A DNA stretch of 64,000 bases, taken from the NCBI GenBank assembly GCA_026182355.1, contig JAPFBL010000103.1, positions 1,550,001 through 1,614,000 of the forward strand, read 5' to 3'. The stretch comes from Hermatobates lingyangjiaoensis (taxonomy: Eukaryota; Arthropoda; Insecta; Hemiptera; Hermatobatidae). This document shows, piece after piece, positions 55,962 to 64,000 of the stretch; within the stretch, counting starts at the first letter, position 1; every line of letters starts with the position of its first letter. Under the pieces are notes generated by a model. It did not search any database, had not been told where the DNA came from, and worked only from the letters and a program-made list of their open reading frames with translations. A program made the translations under genes and the position numbers.

Positions 55962-56703
55962 GCGAATGAATGAATATAACTTTATTGACAAGAGTACATA
56001 CTACATGGAACTACGATCGAAACCGGTTGTGCCTAGGCATACACCTTGGTGTACCCGATTCGATCTCACCGCCCTGCAGTAGCTGGTATGGTGAAATTAC
56101 AATAATTATACTATTAAGTTCAGTATTAAAATTAAGTATGAACTAAAATTAAGATATGTATACAATATATTATTCTAACTTATAGTACAATAAAATATAA
56201 CACTACCTAATATAAATATAATAATTTCATTTATGTGTTTTAATTATACAGTGGTCCTAATTTTACATTTATATATTACTCAAATTTTATGTATTACAGT
56301 TATATATTTCATACATACATTTTAATTGTACATTTATCTTACTACTACCTTTGTTTTGTTTTGGACACTTTTTTTCTTATTATATATATAATTTTTTTTA
56401 ATTAATTAATTACTTTATCTTATTCTTATGCTCTACCTCCCCCTAACCAGGACTCTTCGTAGATCGGTCCAAACTGAGGCAGAAGTCTAATGGTCCGATT
56501 TGCAGACTGCGACTTTTTTTCATCATCGCACTCTCCCAGGCGCATGATGAACATAGAGAGTGGTTCCAGCTCCACTTCTTTATGTAGGTGTTCGTTTGTG
56601 GAGAATATCGGTGCGTCCAGTACCAACTGCAGGGTTTTCGATTGAAAAGAGTACATTTTCTTCATGTTCATCCCTGCTGCTGGTGCCCAGGCTACCGCAC
56701 CAT
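55962..56703 (-). mobile_element. 5'-truncated Jockey-like LINE with 10-bp target duplication
   Basis: The 742-bp insert is flanked by exact AGGTATGACG copies (55952-55961 and 56704-56713). On the - strand it begins inside ORF2 and ends with a 3' UTR holding CAATAAAG and a short ATTC-repeat tail at 55962-55973. A second GAAACCGGTT word lies in its 3' UTR at about 56019-56028. Confidence 0.8.
56426..56703 (-). pseudogene. LINE ORF2 C-terminal fragment (Jockey-like)
   Basis: The frame is open from the 5' truncation point: GAVAWAPAAGMNMKKMYSFQ, then SKTLQLVLDAPIFSTNEHLH and KEVELEPLSMFI, to a stop at 56426. It matches the region after the reverse transcriptase in Jockey-type ORF2 (Y-G-x-x-x-W-G-x-A-A-x-x-N-x-x-x-L-Q-x-x-Q-N-K-x-L-R-x-x-x-x-A-P-W-x-x-x-N-x-x-L-H-x-D). 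The frame is undamaged for its 90 or so residues, so the insertion is fairly young. Confidence 0.75.
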
Positions 56704-56713
56704 AGGTATGACG

Positions 56714-57519
56714 TTTTTATCTATTTTTAATATAAATCATACTAAGCTCAGTGGTACTAACAATATGCATACATTTGATTTATCTCCTACTCATGGCTTT
56801 GCATTCCTGAAGATGGTGTTCATAAACATTATATATGTTGAAATGAAATATTTCTACATATATAACATGTAGAATGCACCACGTTAGAAATGAAATATTT
56901 TGTTCCCATATTCAATTTTAAATATTGCATTTTATAAAAACTGTGTTTCTCTTCAAAGTTCCAAAAGTTTTGCGGTCATCTGCGCTTTTTGAGCATGTAC
57001 ACTATGTAATAATAAATTTCTGTACTAATATTTATCTCAGAGAAATGTTTTATTAAAGCTTCTACGTAAGAGATTTAAAAATGCATTCATTAGTAAAAGT
57101 CAATCACACTTTTCAGGATGAAGATATAAATTCAGAAATGTTTTTCTTTTAGATATTATAAACAGTTTATGACTGATAATAGTACAAGTTCATGAGGTTA
57201 ATATGGTTTTATTTTCCGTTGAATGTAACAGATGGAATATTTCCCAGTTCTTGATTAAACGAATATATTTTCGCTAATCAAAATAATTGATTGACAAAAT
57301 AACAATTGATTGAAAAAGTACGAACCAATTATTGAGGACCCCTGGTTCTCAGGCGTGATATTTTAATTAAAACACTCTTTGTTGACATGGAAAATTTCTA
57401 TGTCCGACGAATGACCTCACGAGGAAGACTATAATTGAAATCGCAAAACAAACGGTAATTATTTGACTTTAGTATTTCCATGCTTTAAAACGGGGCTATT
57501 AAACCTCAATCTTCAAAGA
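56714..57519. other. AT-rich non-coding DNA, nothing recognised
   Basis: No supported gene or repeat beyond the end of the interrupted ribozyme-type repeat. Confidence 0.4.
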
Positions 57520-57939
57520 AAATATCTGGAGTGGCATACACTCAACTTTACTATAAGTAACTTAATATCAAATTTCATGAGTATGTAATATATAACGTCT
57601 CTTTTAGGCATAATGTAAACATCTAAATGGGATATGATTATTAGTCTTTCATTCCTGAGGTAGTAGAGATAGTGATTGAAGGACATATCAGTATATATGC
57701 TTATTTTTGTATATCACACAGCTGATGCAAATAATTTCATTAGTATAACTACAGAAGTAATAACATTTTTGAAAATATTTTTTTCTGAGTGTGTGTTATC
57801 ATTTTCCTGCACAATATTATTCCTCTTACATCTCATATAAGTGAATAAACAATTTAAATTGTTCCTTTATAAATATCAATTTTATCTCAGTGGAATCGCT
57901 CAAAAAATTTCTAAGTCAATGTAAACAATGGAAAAAAAT
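57520..57939. other. Non-coding DNA with a dispersed-repeat word
   Basis: ATCTGGAGTGGCATACACTC at 57525-57545 is shared with about 904-925. Flanking similarity is short. No gene. Confidence 0.4.
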
Positions 57940-58755
57940 ATAAAAAATTCGACAAGTATAGCAGGTGATCTCTTAGTCTAAGATAAACAAACAGTTTTTA
58001 TAGCGTTATTGCTCTTTCCCATAATTGAAACTTCATGATTTTTTTTTATGAATTGCTAATTTTTTGTTCCATTTTTTGTCAAATTTTCATTATTTTTTAA
58101 TGAGCCATTTAGCGTCAAAAAAACATTTTCTGAAAACAGAAATCGTTCTGTAACGCCCAATTAGCGAATGTAATTTTAAAAAAAAATATCTCAGCACATT
58201 CTACACATAATGTTCTATTTATAGACATAGCTTCATTGTTGTCCGTCAAACAGTATGGCTGGTATCGCTCTCACAAGGTTTGAGATTGAATTATAAGTCA
58301 AAATTTGTACATTTTATTGAAAAAAAAAATATTCCCTGTTGATTTAAAATTCTGAATTAATTTTTCGTTTGTCCACTTGTAACCTCAAAAATAATGTGAA
58401 AATTTCTAAACTCTAGGGTTATCTGTTTAGGAGAAATAAATGTTTTAAAAAAAAACAGTTTTTGGCAAAAAAAGTGACTTTCCCATCATGCATAATTCTT
58501 CTTAAACAATAGGGATCTTCGTCTTTATGGGGCCCATTTTTGTGTAAAATATCAACTTGATCCATCAAAGATTCTGGACCGTAGCGTGGTAACAAGCAAT
58601 GCAAACACACTCACCCACCCACCCATACACACACAGACATCATCGTAAAAACGTCATAAAACGACTTCTGGGACCTCAAAACATGTAATTCCGTCAAAAT
58701 CTCGAGATCGATTTTTTTCACGATCACTATACTTTACTTATAGTAAAGTAATAAA
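57940..58755 (-). repeat. Dispersed TIR-family element, fullest copy (~815 bp)
   Basis: This is the reverse complement of 8640-9320. Ends: TTCGACAAGTATAGCAGGTG at the left, and TACTTTACTTATAGTAAAGTAA at the right preceded by GATCACTA. Internally it has the ATGCATAATT and AAAGATTCTGGACCGTAG words and CACCCACC tracts. Frames of about 60 codons (58419-58610) recur in the other copies but show no known domain. The class is unknown. Confidence 0.6.
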
Positions 58756-58879
58756 TTATTTTATTATTTATAGTACCACAGAAATTTGTAGCAATAATAA
58801 AAGAGGAATGTGCTATTTACTTCTCAAATTTGTGATAGATCCCGACATTCTGTGCCATCACTGGAATATATATATATAT

Positions 58880-59072
58880 TATATTAATGATCAAACCACA
58901 ATAAGAAATGGGAAAACAAGACTAAGATAACTAAGACTAAAACCCAAGTTGGGTTTTTGACTCTGACGAAGACCGCTTGTTACGGTTGAAAGATCTTAGT
59001 CTTGTTTTCCCATTTCTTATTGTGGTTTGATCATTGGTTGTTATTTCACGTGTTTATGTGAATTCTTTTTAT
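58880..59072. mobile_element. Family 1 foldback with one short arm
   Basis: The left arm (ATGATCAAACCACAATAAG to AAGACTAAG) is joined to a duplicated AACTAAGACTAA and a short centre. The right arm is full-length, with an intact hammerhead, and runs on through TTATTTCACGTG and TTTATGTGAA. TA-rich sequence flanks both sides. Left-arm truncation cuts out the ribozyme on that side. Confidence 0.7.
58950..59012 (+). ncRNA. Hammerhead ribozyme-like motif, family 1, intact (stem III AGATCT)
   Basis: Every element is present. Outer stem I is TGGG (58950-58953) with CCCA (59009-59012). Inner stem I is GACT (58959-58962) with AGTC (58998-59001), with a T-rich internal loop between. The core is CTGACGA (58963-58969). 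Stem II is GACCG / CGGTT with a CTTGTTA loop. Then come GAAA (58988-58991), the self-complementary AGATCT (58991-58996) and T as the cleavage base (58997). The internal loop in stem I facing a stem II loop is the layout that gives type I hammerheads fast cleavage. Stem III alone is too short, so dimer action is inferred. Confidence 0.75.
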
Positions 59073-59074
59073 AT

Positions 59075-60935
59075 TATATTAAATATATTATATTATAATA
59101 TATTGAAGGTTTATATATTATAGAAAAACATTATTGCTAAGTTATATAAAAATAAAATAATTTTTTTTTTGATTTTTGAACTCATATATTATAATTTTAT
59201 TACTCGTTATAAACCAAATTCAAACTAGGCTAATAAGATGGTAAAGGTTAGTTATGGGAAACCTTTTTGAGTGCCTTCCTCATTTCAATATTGACTTAGA
59301 AAGACTATTCACTGCCCTTTGCCTATCAAACTTTATCGAAAGTCAGTATTTTGTTTAATTCAAAATAACTTGAACCAAACAGGTGTATCTTTTGCATGAA
59401 GGTAATATAAACTACATTATGAGCAAAAATATATAGAAAAAATGTATATTTCTTTGCAATTCTATGAAATTTTTTTTAATGCAATCTTCCTCACTACCCC
59501 CCTTTGAAGTCTGCAGTGTTGAAATTAGCCACTTGTATATATATATATATAAACTTCATAATGAAGAGAAAAAAAATTGCTCTTCTTTCTATGAATTCGT
59601 ATCAAAAAACAATTCACAATATGCTACACAAAGGAATCGAAATCAATTATTTAGAATTAGAAACTAATCAAAATTTGTTAAAATTTTTAAATACAAATTG
59701 AAAAAGAAGAAGAAATTATTAGCGCTCCCAAGAAATACAAGAGATTTCAGAGGAACCAAGGCTATCTTTGTTCAGCATCAGTAATCCGGGGACTGTAGAA
59801 ATATTTTTTGTTTTATTGAATATTAAACTTAATTTTCATCTCTTCTCCTAAGGTCTTAGGGGATTTAGAGTAATTACCATCTGCAACAATGATCCAAAAC
59901 TAAACTCTTGATGAACAAGTTATAATTTATTTAATACAATTCATAGAGTATTATATGTAATAATATTGAATTTATTTTCATATAATAATATTCTGTTATT
60001 ATATTATTTTAAACAATAATTTTATTTAATTATTTATCAATTCTGTTAATTTTTTCAAGTCGTTTCAATCTGGAATTGATTTAAACCAGACTATAAAAAC
60101 CAAATCTTAAATAACATGATTTTTCTTTTAATGCTGTTCAAATAACAATTATAAGTTTACCTCTTATTACTGCTCGTTTGAAACTTGTGATTCCAATGCT
60201 ACTTTCTTAAAAGCAGTTTAATGTTGAAGTAGTTTTGTTCAATTCAGTTGCAGGTTTAAATAATGAGCAACTGAAAGGGATCACGAATACAGCGATCAAC
60301 TTATTCAAAATATCATATTAGTTATAATAACTATTAAATATTAATTGTTGGTAGAATTGTGATAATTATTTTGACAATTCATTTAAATTATCATTCACTT
60401 AAATATTAATACCCGGTGGTTATGAGATCAACAACAAAAAGACACAAAGGAAAACGTAAACTATTATACAATCTCAAATATTCACATAAACAAACAAAAT
60501 TGATTATTATGCATTATGTGCTTTGATCAAGTAAATTATATCACTTCTGTTTGATAAATTAACGTTTGATCCTATTTAATATTCAACGTCTCCAGTTTCC
60601 TCCTTCTTTGTCCATCTAGTTCTTTATCTACAATAACCTTGCCGACAATATAGATAAATATCAAAGTTTTATCTATAATGTACTATTCAAAATGAGAAGC
60701 ACAGATTTTCAAGCATAGTAACTGGTTCTCTTTAGAGCAAACGCAATGAAAAAAAGCCAAGAGTGTTTCATTTTCATGAGGAAAAGAATAGTTTTATTAA
60801 TGTTTCTTAAGTAATTGTTAGGTTGATTGTATCCATGTATTTTTTATTACTTATTATAATTAATAGTAAATATTGACATGTTTGCTTAATTTTTTAATTT
60901 TTTTATATTGTTTAAACCGATCCCCTAGAGGGTGA
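59075..60935. other. AT-rich non-coding DNA, nothing recognised
   Basis: About 1.9 kb with no supported gene. A short TA tract is at 59537-59550. Confidence 0.4.
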
Positions 60936-60937
60936 TA

Positions 60938-61192
60938 ACGGCAGGCGTTTACCGGCTTTTTGTTTGATCAGTGGTTCTACAGATTCTACATTGGGCATAC
61001 TAAATCAAGCCTAACTCAAGTGAATTTCGAATAGGGATATTTAATGAGTACTTGACAACGTACAGGCTCAGGACCGACGGCTTAACATACTCTTGAGTAT
61101 AATATTGATAATTGAGGGCCAAGTGGGGAATCGAACCCCGGACTACCAGCCCAGAGGCGAGTGCGTTAACTACTGAGCTAACCTAGCCATTT
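60938..61192 (-). mobile_element. tRNA-derived SINE, reverse, 3'-shortened
   Basis: The tRNA-like head is well kept: B box complement GGGAATCGAACCCC (61126-61139) and A box complement CTACTGAGCTA (61170-61180). The body shows ACTTGACAACGTACAGGCTC, the complement of GAGCCTGTACGATGTCAG with changes. The 3' part fades near 60938 without an AACCT tail. Confidence 0.7.
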
Positions 61193-61194
61193 TG

Positions 61195-62088
61195 ATTAAC
61201 TTAGTTTTGAACTTTATTTCAAATAGGCCATCATTTTTTCAATAGTGATGTGCGGAGAACTCGCAGTACATACTGTTTTTAAATGCAGGCTGTTGTTCCC
61301 CTTTGTTCTTCACCATAATTCATTCCAAATTTTAGTCAACAACTGATGAGCCGAAAACAAAATCTAATTTTTCTCTTATGAAATACATAATGGTAAATTG
61401 GGATAATCCGTTCCGTCAGATAATTACAGGTGTTTTTTTACATATTGCAGGTTTCTCTACATAAAAAAGTGTATATTAACTACGACGGACTATGTTCGGC
61501 TAGTCAGGTTTGGATCACTGTTCGAGTTCCAAAATTATGTTCGAATTCTCGAACTATTATTGGCATCATTTTCTCGGCATCTCTGTTGAAACTCCGATTT
61601 GTTCGGGTTGAAAGTCGTTCGAACACCGAGGTACCAATGTATTGGTAACAGTATGCATAAGGTTTGAAATAGTACATATCATTGTTTAGAATAAGCCAAC
61701 ATAACAGTTATTTCAGATGTTAAAAAATAATAAAGAAAAGAAGTTGTGTCATAAATGAATTAAGTTTAGAATTGATTACTGCTGTGAAAATTTTTCAGGA
61801 ACCACAAAAAATTATCACAAACTGCAGATGCAAATATTATGAACAGAGAATCTATTCATAAATAAATAAATCAAGAATGTAGATAAATGAGACTTTGAAC
61901 GGTATGATATTCTTCAAAATAAAAATGCTTAACTTTTATCCAATATTAAATCACTTTATTTATATTATATAACATTATTGAAAAGTTGCTAAAAGTTATT
62001 AAAAGTTGGATTAATAGAACTTTACCTTTTGTGACTCTTGCAAACATTTAACCATTAGTTTAATACCAACTTAATATTTGTCACAATG
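61195..62088. other. Non-coding DNA, nothing recognised
   Basis: An open frame at 61430-61648 has no recognisable domain. No gene called. Confidence 0.35.
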
Positions 62089-62355
62089 TTATTTTCTAAA
62101 ATTTCGTTTATGCGGGAAACCACAATATTGTGAAAACTTCAGTAAATTCTCTGGTTTATGCTTCTTGTTACAATGACTTTTGGCGTTTGAATTATGGAGG
62201 TAAAATTCTGGAAAACAAAACTTTCTTTGTTTAATAGCCTCAAAGGGACTAAGGCCACTCCGGTGCATGAAGTTACTTCTTCGCGACAGAGCCAAAAGGC
62301 CAAGTACTGCTGGTAACAATAACCCGGTAGAGAGCACTGTCAAGGTATTCACTTG
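62089..62355 (-). CDS. Possible exon of an unidentified small protein
   Basis: The - strand frame contains VLSTGLLLPAVLGLLALSRR, a hydrophobic run followed by basic residues, then SNFMHRSGLSPFEAIKQRKF and a Cys-containing Lys-rich tail ending at a stop at 62089. There is no ATG in frame at its start; an acceptor-like TTGACAG lies at about 62337. The GC-richer core (62215-62340) stands out from the AT-rich surroundings. It could be an exon for a membrane-anchored or secreted small protein, or chance. I do not recognise a family. Confidence 0.25.
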   Translation of the reverse strand, partial: QVNTLTVLSTGLLLPAVLGLLALSRRSNFMHRSGLSPFEAIKQRKFCFPEFYLHNSNAKSHCNKKHKPENLLKFSQYCGFPHKRNFRK

Positions 62356-62369
62356 ATAAAATTTCACGC

Positions 62370-62636
62370 ATTATATAGTCAAATATTTATATTTCTTGTA
62401 TTTAATTGTAGTATAATATTTATATGTATTTAATAAAAGCTATAAGTTTACATCTCTGTCGAAACAAATTAAAAAAATTACCTTCTTTTGGAATAGAGCT
62501 ATAGAGATTTATTTCTATCTACTTCATTTCTATAAGTGATAGAAAATTTCTAGAATTACACTTAAATTGGTTTTGAATATTAAAAGCAGAATGTAAAAAA
62601 AATTATGAAGTTTAGAAAGTCTATATATTAATCCAA

Positions 62637-62640
<4 letters not shown>
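62370..62640. other. AT-rich non-coding DNA, nothing recognised
   Basis: No supported feature. Confidence 0.4.
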
Positions 62641-62679
<39 letters not shown>

Positions 62680-62800
62680 CGTCAGAGTTGGGTTTTTGAC
62701 TCTAACGAAGACCGCTTGTTACGGTTGAAAGATCTTAGTCTTGTTTTCCCATTTCTTATTGTGGTTTGATCAATAATACCATATATATATATATATATAT
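62641..62800 (+). mobile_element. Family 1 repeat with a 9-base inverted stub, between (TA)n tracts
   Basis: TA tracts (62645-62675 and 62780-62800) flank a right arm complete from TGGGTTTTTGAC to TTGTGGTTTGATCA. The left arm is only CGTCAGAGT. The hammerhead (about 62689-62752) has CTAACGA, a G-to-A change in the core, while GAAA and AGATCT are intact. Confidence 0.65.
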
Positions 62801-62801
62801 A

Positions 62802-62990
62802 TCAGCTCAAAAACGAAGAAAAGCAACACCCAGAGAAAGAGTCACCAACTGCCTGCAGGTTTCCTGCCGTTGTGTTTCCGGCGTGCTTGGTCACCCATTC
62901 TGTTTTCTCCTGAAGACGGATCATCCGAAAATTTGAGTTTGTAAGTGTGTCTCTTTCTCTGGGTGTTGCTTTTCTTCGTTTTTGAGCTGA
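62802..62990. mobile_element. Foldback with 40-bp perfect arms and a loop ribozyme
   Basis: Arms 62802-62841 and 62951-62990 (TCAGCTCAAAAACGAAGAAA and AGCAACACCCAGAGAAAGAG) are exact inverted repeats. The loop holds a GC-richer stretch and, just before the right arm, an intact AATT-type hammerhead. Confidence 0.7.
62903..62941 (+). ncRNA. Hammerhead ribozyme-like motif, stem III AATT, intact core
   Basis: CTC (62907-62909), CTGAAGA (62910-62916), stem II GGA / TCC with a TCA loop, GAAA (62927-62930), AATT (62930-62933), T as cleavage base and GAG (62935-62937) pairing CTC. All invariant bases are kept. Stems are short, so monomer activity is doubtful. Confidence 0.6.
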
Positions 62991-63032
62991 TTTGCGTCCA
63001 GTTTGGATCGTTTTTTTGAAATTTTGAGTAAT

Positions 63033-63256
63033 ATATATATATATATATATATATATAAAGATTTCACATAAACACGTAAAATAACATTCAATGATCAAAC
63101 CACAATAAGAAATGGGAAAACAAGAGTAAGATCTTTCAACCGTAACAACGGTTGTTACGTAACAACAACGTAACCGTTGTTACTGTTGAAAGATCTTAGT
63201 CTTGTTTTCCCATTTCTTATTGTGGTTTGATCATTGATTCATATATATATATATAT
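63033..63256. mobile_element. Family 1 foldback, ribozyme core lost at the centre
   Basis: Between TA tracts, TTTCACATAAACACGTAAAA and CAATGATCAAACCACAATAA lead inward to GTAACAACGG, and the right arm returns from GAAAGATCTTAGTCTTG to TTTGATCATTGATT. The junction lies inside stem II, so CTGACGA is missing on both sides. The centre contains an extra GTAACAACAACG shuffle, suggesting a template-switch junction. Confidence 0.7.
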
Positions 63257-63292
63257 ACAAATTAATAATCAACAATAACTCCTGATATAATA

Positions 63293-63492
63293 TATGAATT
63301 AAATAGCACAATAAACAATATAAATTAATTAAAATGCTCTAAGGCCTTTCGTCACAACATCATCAGAGAACTAAATGGAACAAGATTTTTTTTTTTTTTT
63401 GGTTGTTTCATTTAGCTTTCTGATGATGTTGTGACGAAAGGCCTTAGAGCATTTTAATTAATTTATATTGTTTACTTGGTATTTAATTCATA
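63293..63492. mobile_element. Foldback, AGGCCT family, with poly-T loop
   Basis: Inverted arms run from TATGAATTAAATA through AAATTAATTAAAATGCTCT to CATCATCAGA on the left, with the complement on the right. The centre is ATGGAACAAG, a T run of about 15 and TGTTTCATTTAG. Both arms hold the ribozyme. TA tracts flank the element. Confidence 0.7.
63415..63450 (+). ncRNA. Hammerhead ribozyme-like motif, stem III AGGCCT
   Basis: GCTTT (63415-63419) pairs with AGAGC (63446-63450) as stem I (one G-U pair). CTGATGA lies at 63420-63426, a minimal stem II within TGTTGTGAC, GAAA at 63436-63439, AGGCCT at 63439-63444 and T at 63445 as the cleavage base. Invariant core bases are all present. A mirror copy exists in the left arm on the - strand (about 63337-63367). 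Confidence 0.65.
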
Positions 63493-63495
63493 TAT

Positions 63496-63665
63496 ATATA
63501 TATAAAGATTTCACATAAACACGTGAAATAACAATCAATGATCAAACCACAATAAGAAATGGGAAAACAAGACTTGTAGTAGTCTTGTTTTCCCATTTCT
63601 TATTGTGGTTTGATCATTGATTATATATATATATATATTATTATTATATATATATATATATATAT
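63496..63665. mobile_element. Family 1 foldback, most truncated form
   Basis: TTTCACATAAACACGTGAAA, CAATGATCAAACCACAATAA and GGGAAAACAAGAC meet the inverted arm after only CTTGTAGTAG. The ribozyme is gone, leaving the outer 50 bp of each arm. TA tracts lie on both sides (63491-63505; 63622-63665). It shows that outer ends are fixed while the inner junction varies. Confidence 0.75.
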
Positions 63666-64000
63666 ATTATATAAAAAGCCAATTTTTTTTCATTAATAAT
63701 TGAATTGTCAATCTCAGGATGTAGACATCCATTAAGCTAGTACTCATTATTATGTATTAAAACAGTATAAATAAAAAGCAGATAATATATAATGTATCTT
63801 TACACATGAACAATTACGTGAGTGGTATAAACAGTAATCATTTTTGTACAACAAAATTTTTTGAATTAGCAATAACAGTTCTAGTAAATATTAATTCCGA
63901 AATAAATGAACAACATAAACTTTATCATAATTAATAAACTGATATAATATCTCAAATTGAACATGAAGAGACGAAAATCACTAAAACAAAGAAATATAAG
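63666..64000. other. AT-rich non-coding DNA to window end
   Basis: No supported feature. Confidence 0.4.

Noticed and set aside
1..64000. CRISPR arrays, operons, bacterial ribosome binding sites or terminators
   Set aside because: The window is eukaryotic: spliced genes, SINEs, Helitrons and insect neuropeptide coding. No prokaryotic features were expected or seen.

Overview
The window is AT-rich eukaryotic DNA, almost certainly from an insect. The strongest clue is a tachykinin-related peptide precursor whose repeats have the insect FXGXR-G-KK form. Supporting clues are a SINE tail built of AACCT (the complement of the arthropod telomere unit TTAGG), GT/AG-spliced genes with AT-rich introns, and a dense load of Helitron, mariner, Jockey-like and Penelope-like debris. 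A hemimetabolous, perhaps hemipteroid, insect fits the FFGMR-type peptides, but the order is a guess.

Only two host genes are convincing. A calmodulin-like protein 4 (CALML4-type) gene lies on the + strand in four recognisable coding exons (26911..29443). Its EF-hand loops are all degenerate, as expected for a myosin light-chain-like rather than a calcium-sensing protein. A tachykinin gene lies on the - strand (48034..51478): one exon encodes the signal peptide, and another, after a 3.06 kb intron, encodes four tandem amidated peptides. An old 52-58 bp minisatellite lies just beyond the peptide exon.

Most of the rest is mobile DNA. Left third (1-26 kb): a Helitron-like tandem-repeat block (4.1-5.2 kb) with a relative at 21.1-21.6 kb, a TIR/foldback family (6.5-7.1, 8.6-9.3 and 57.9-58.8 kb), a 5'-truncated LINE with a 14 bp target duplication (10.67-11.03 kb), a decayed LINE reverse transcriptase (13.5-14.7 kb), tRNA-derived SINEs, and a Helitron helicase relic (23.5-24.6 kb). 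Middle (29-45 kb): an internally deleted mariner-like element with intact ends, a 1.1 kb ancient inverted repeat, a Penelope GIY-YIG endonuclease relic followed by a palindrome of palindromes, a bounded 1.05 kb Helitron, a mariner pseudogene and a MITE. Right part (50-64 kb): SINEs, a Jockey-like insertion with a 10 bp target duplication, and a nest of foldback elements at 62.6-63.7 kb.

The most notable theme is about 25 scattered foldback or terminal-repeat fragments that carry hammerhead-ribozyme cores (CTGANGA, stem II, GAAA, NUH site). Their stem III is nearly always a short self-complementary word. At least seven words occur here (ACGCGT, AGATCT, AGGCCT, AATT, ACCGGT, AGCGCT, ACATGT), which suggests ribozymes that work as dimers. 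Penelope-like elements are known to carry such ribozymes. The diversity, the inverted pairing inside (TA)n tracts, and one arm pair differing by 18 A-to-G changes out of about 20 differences deserve follow-up.
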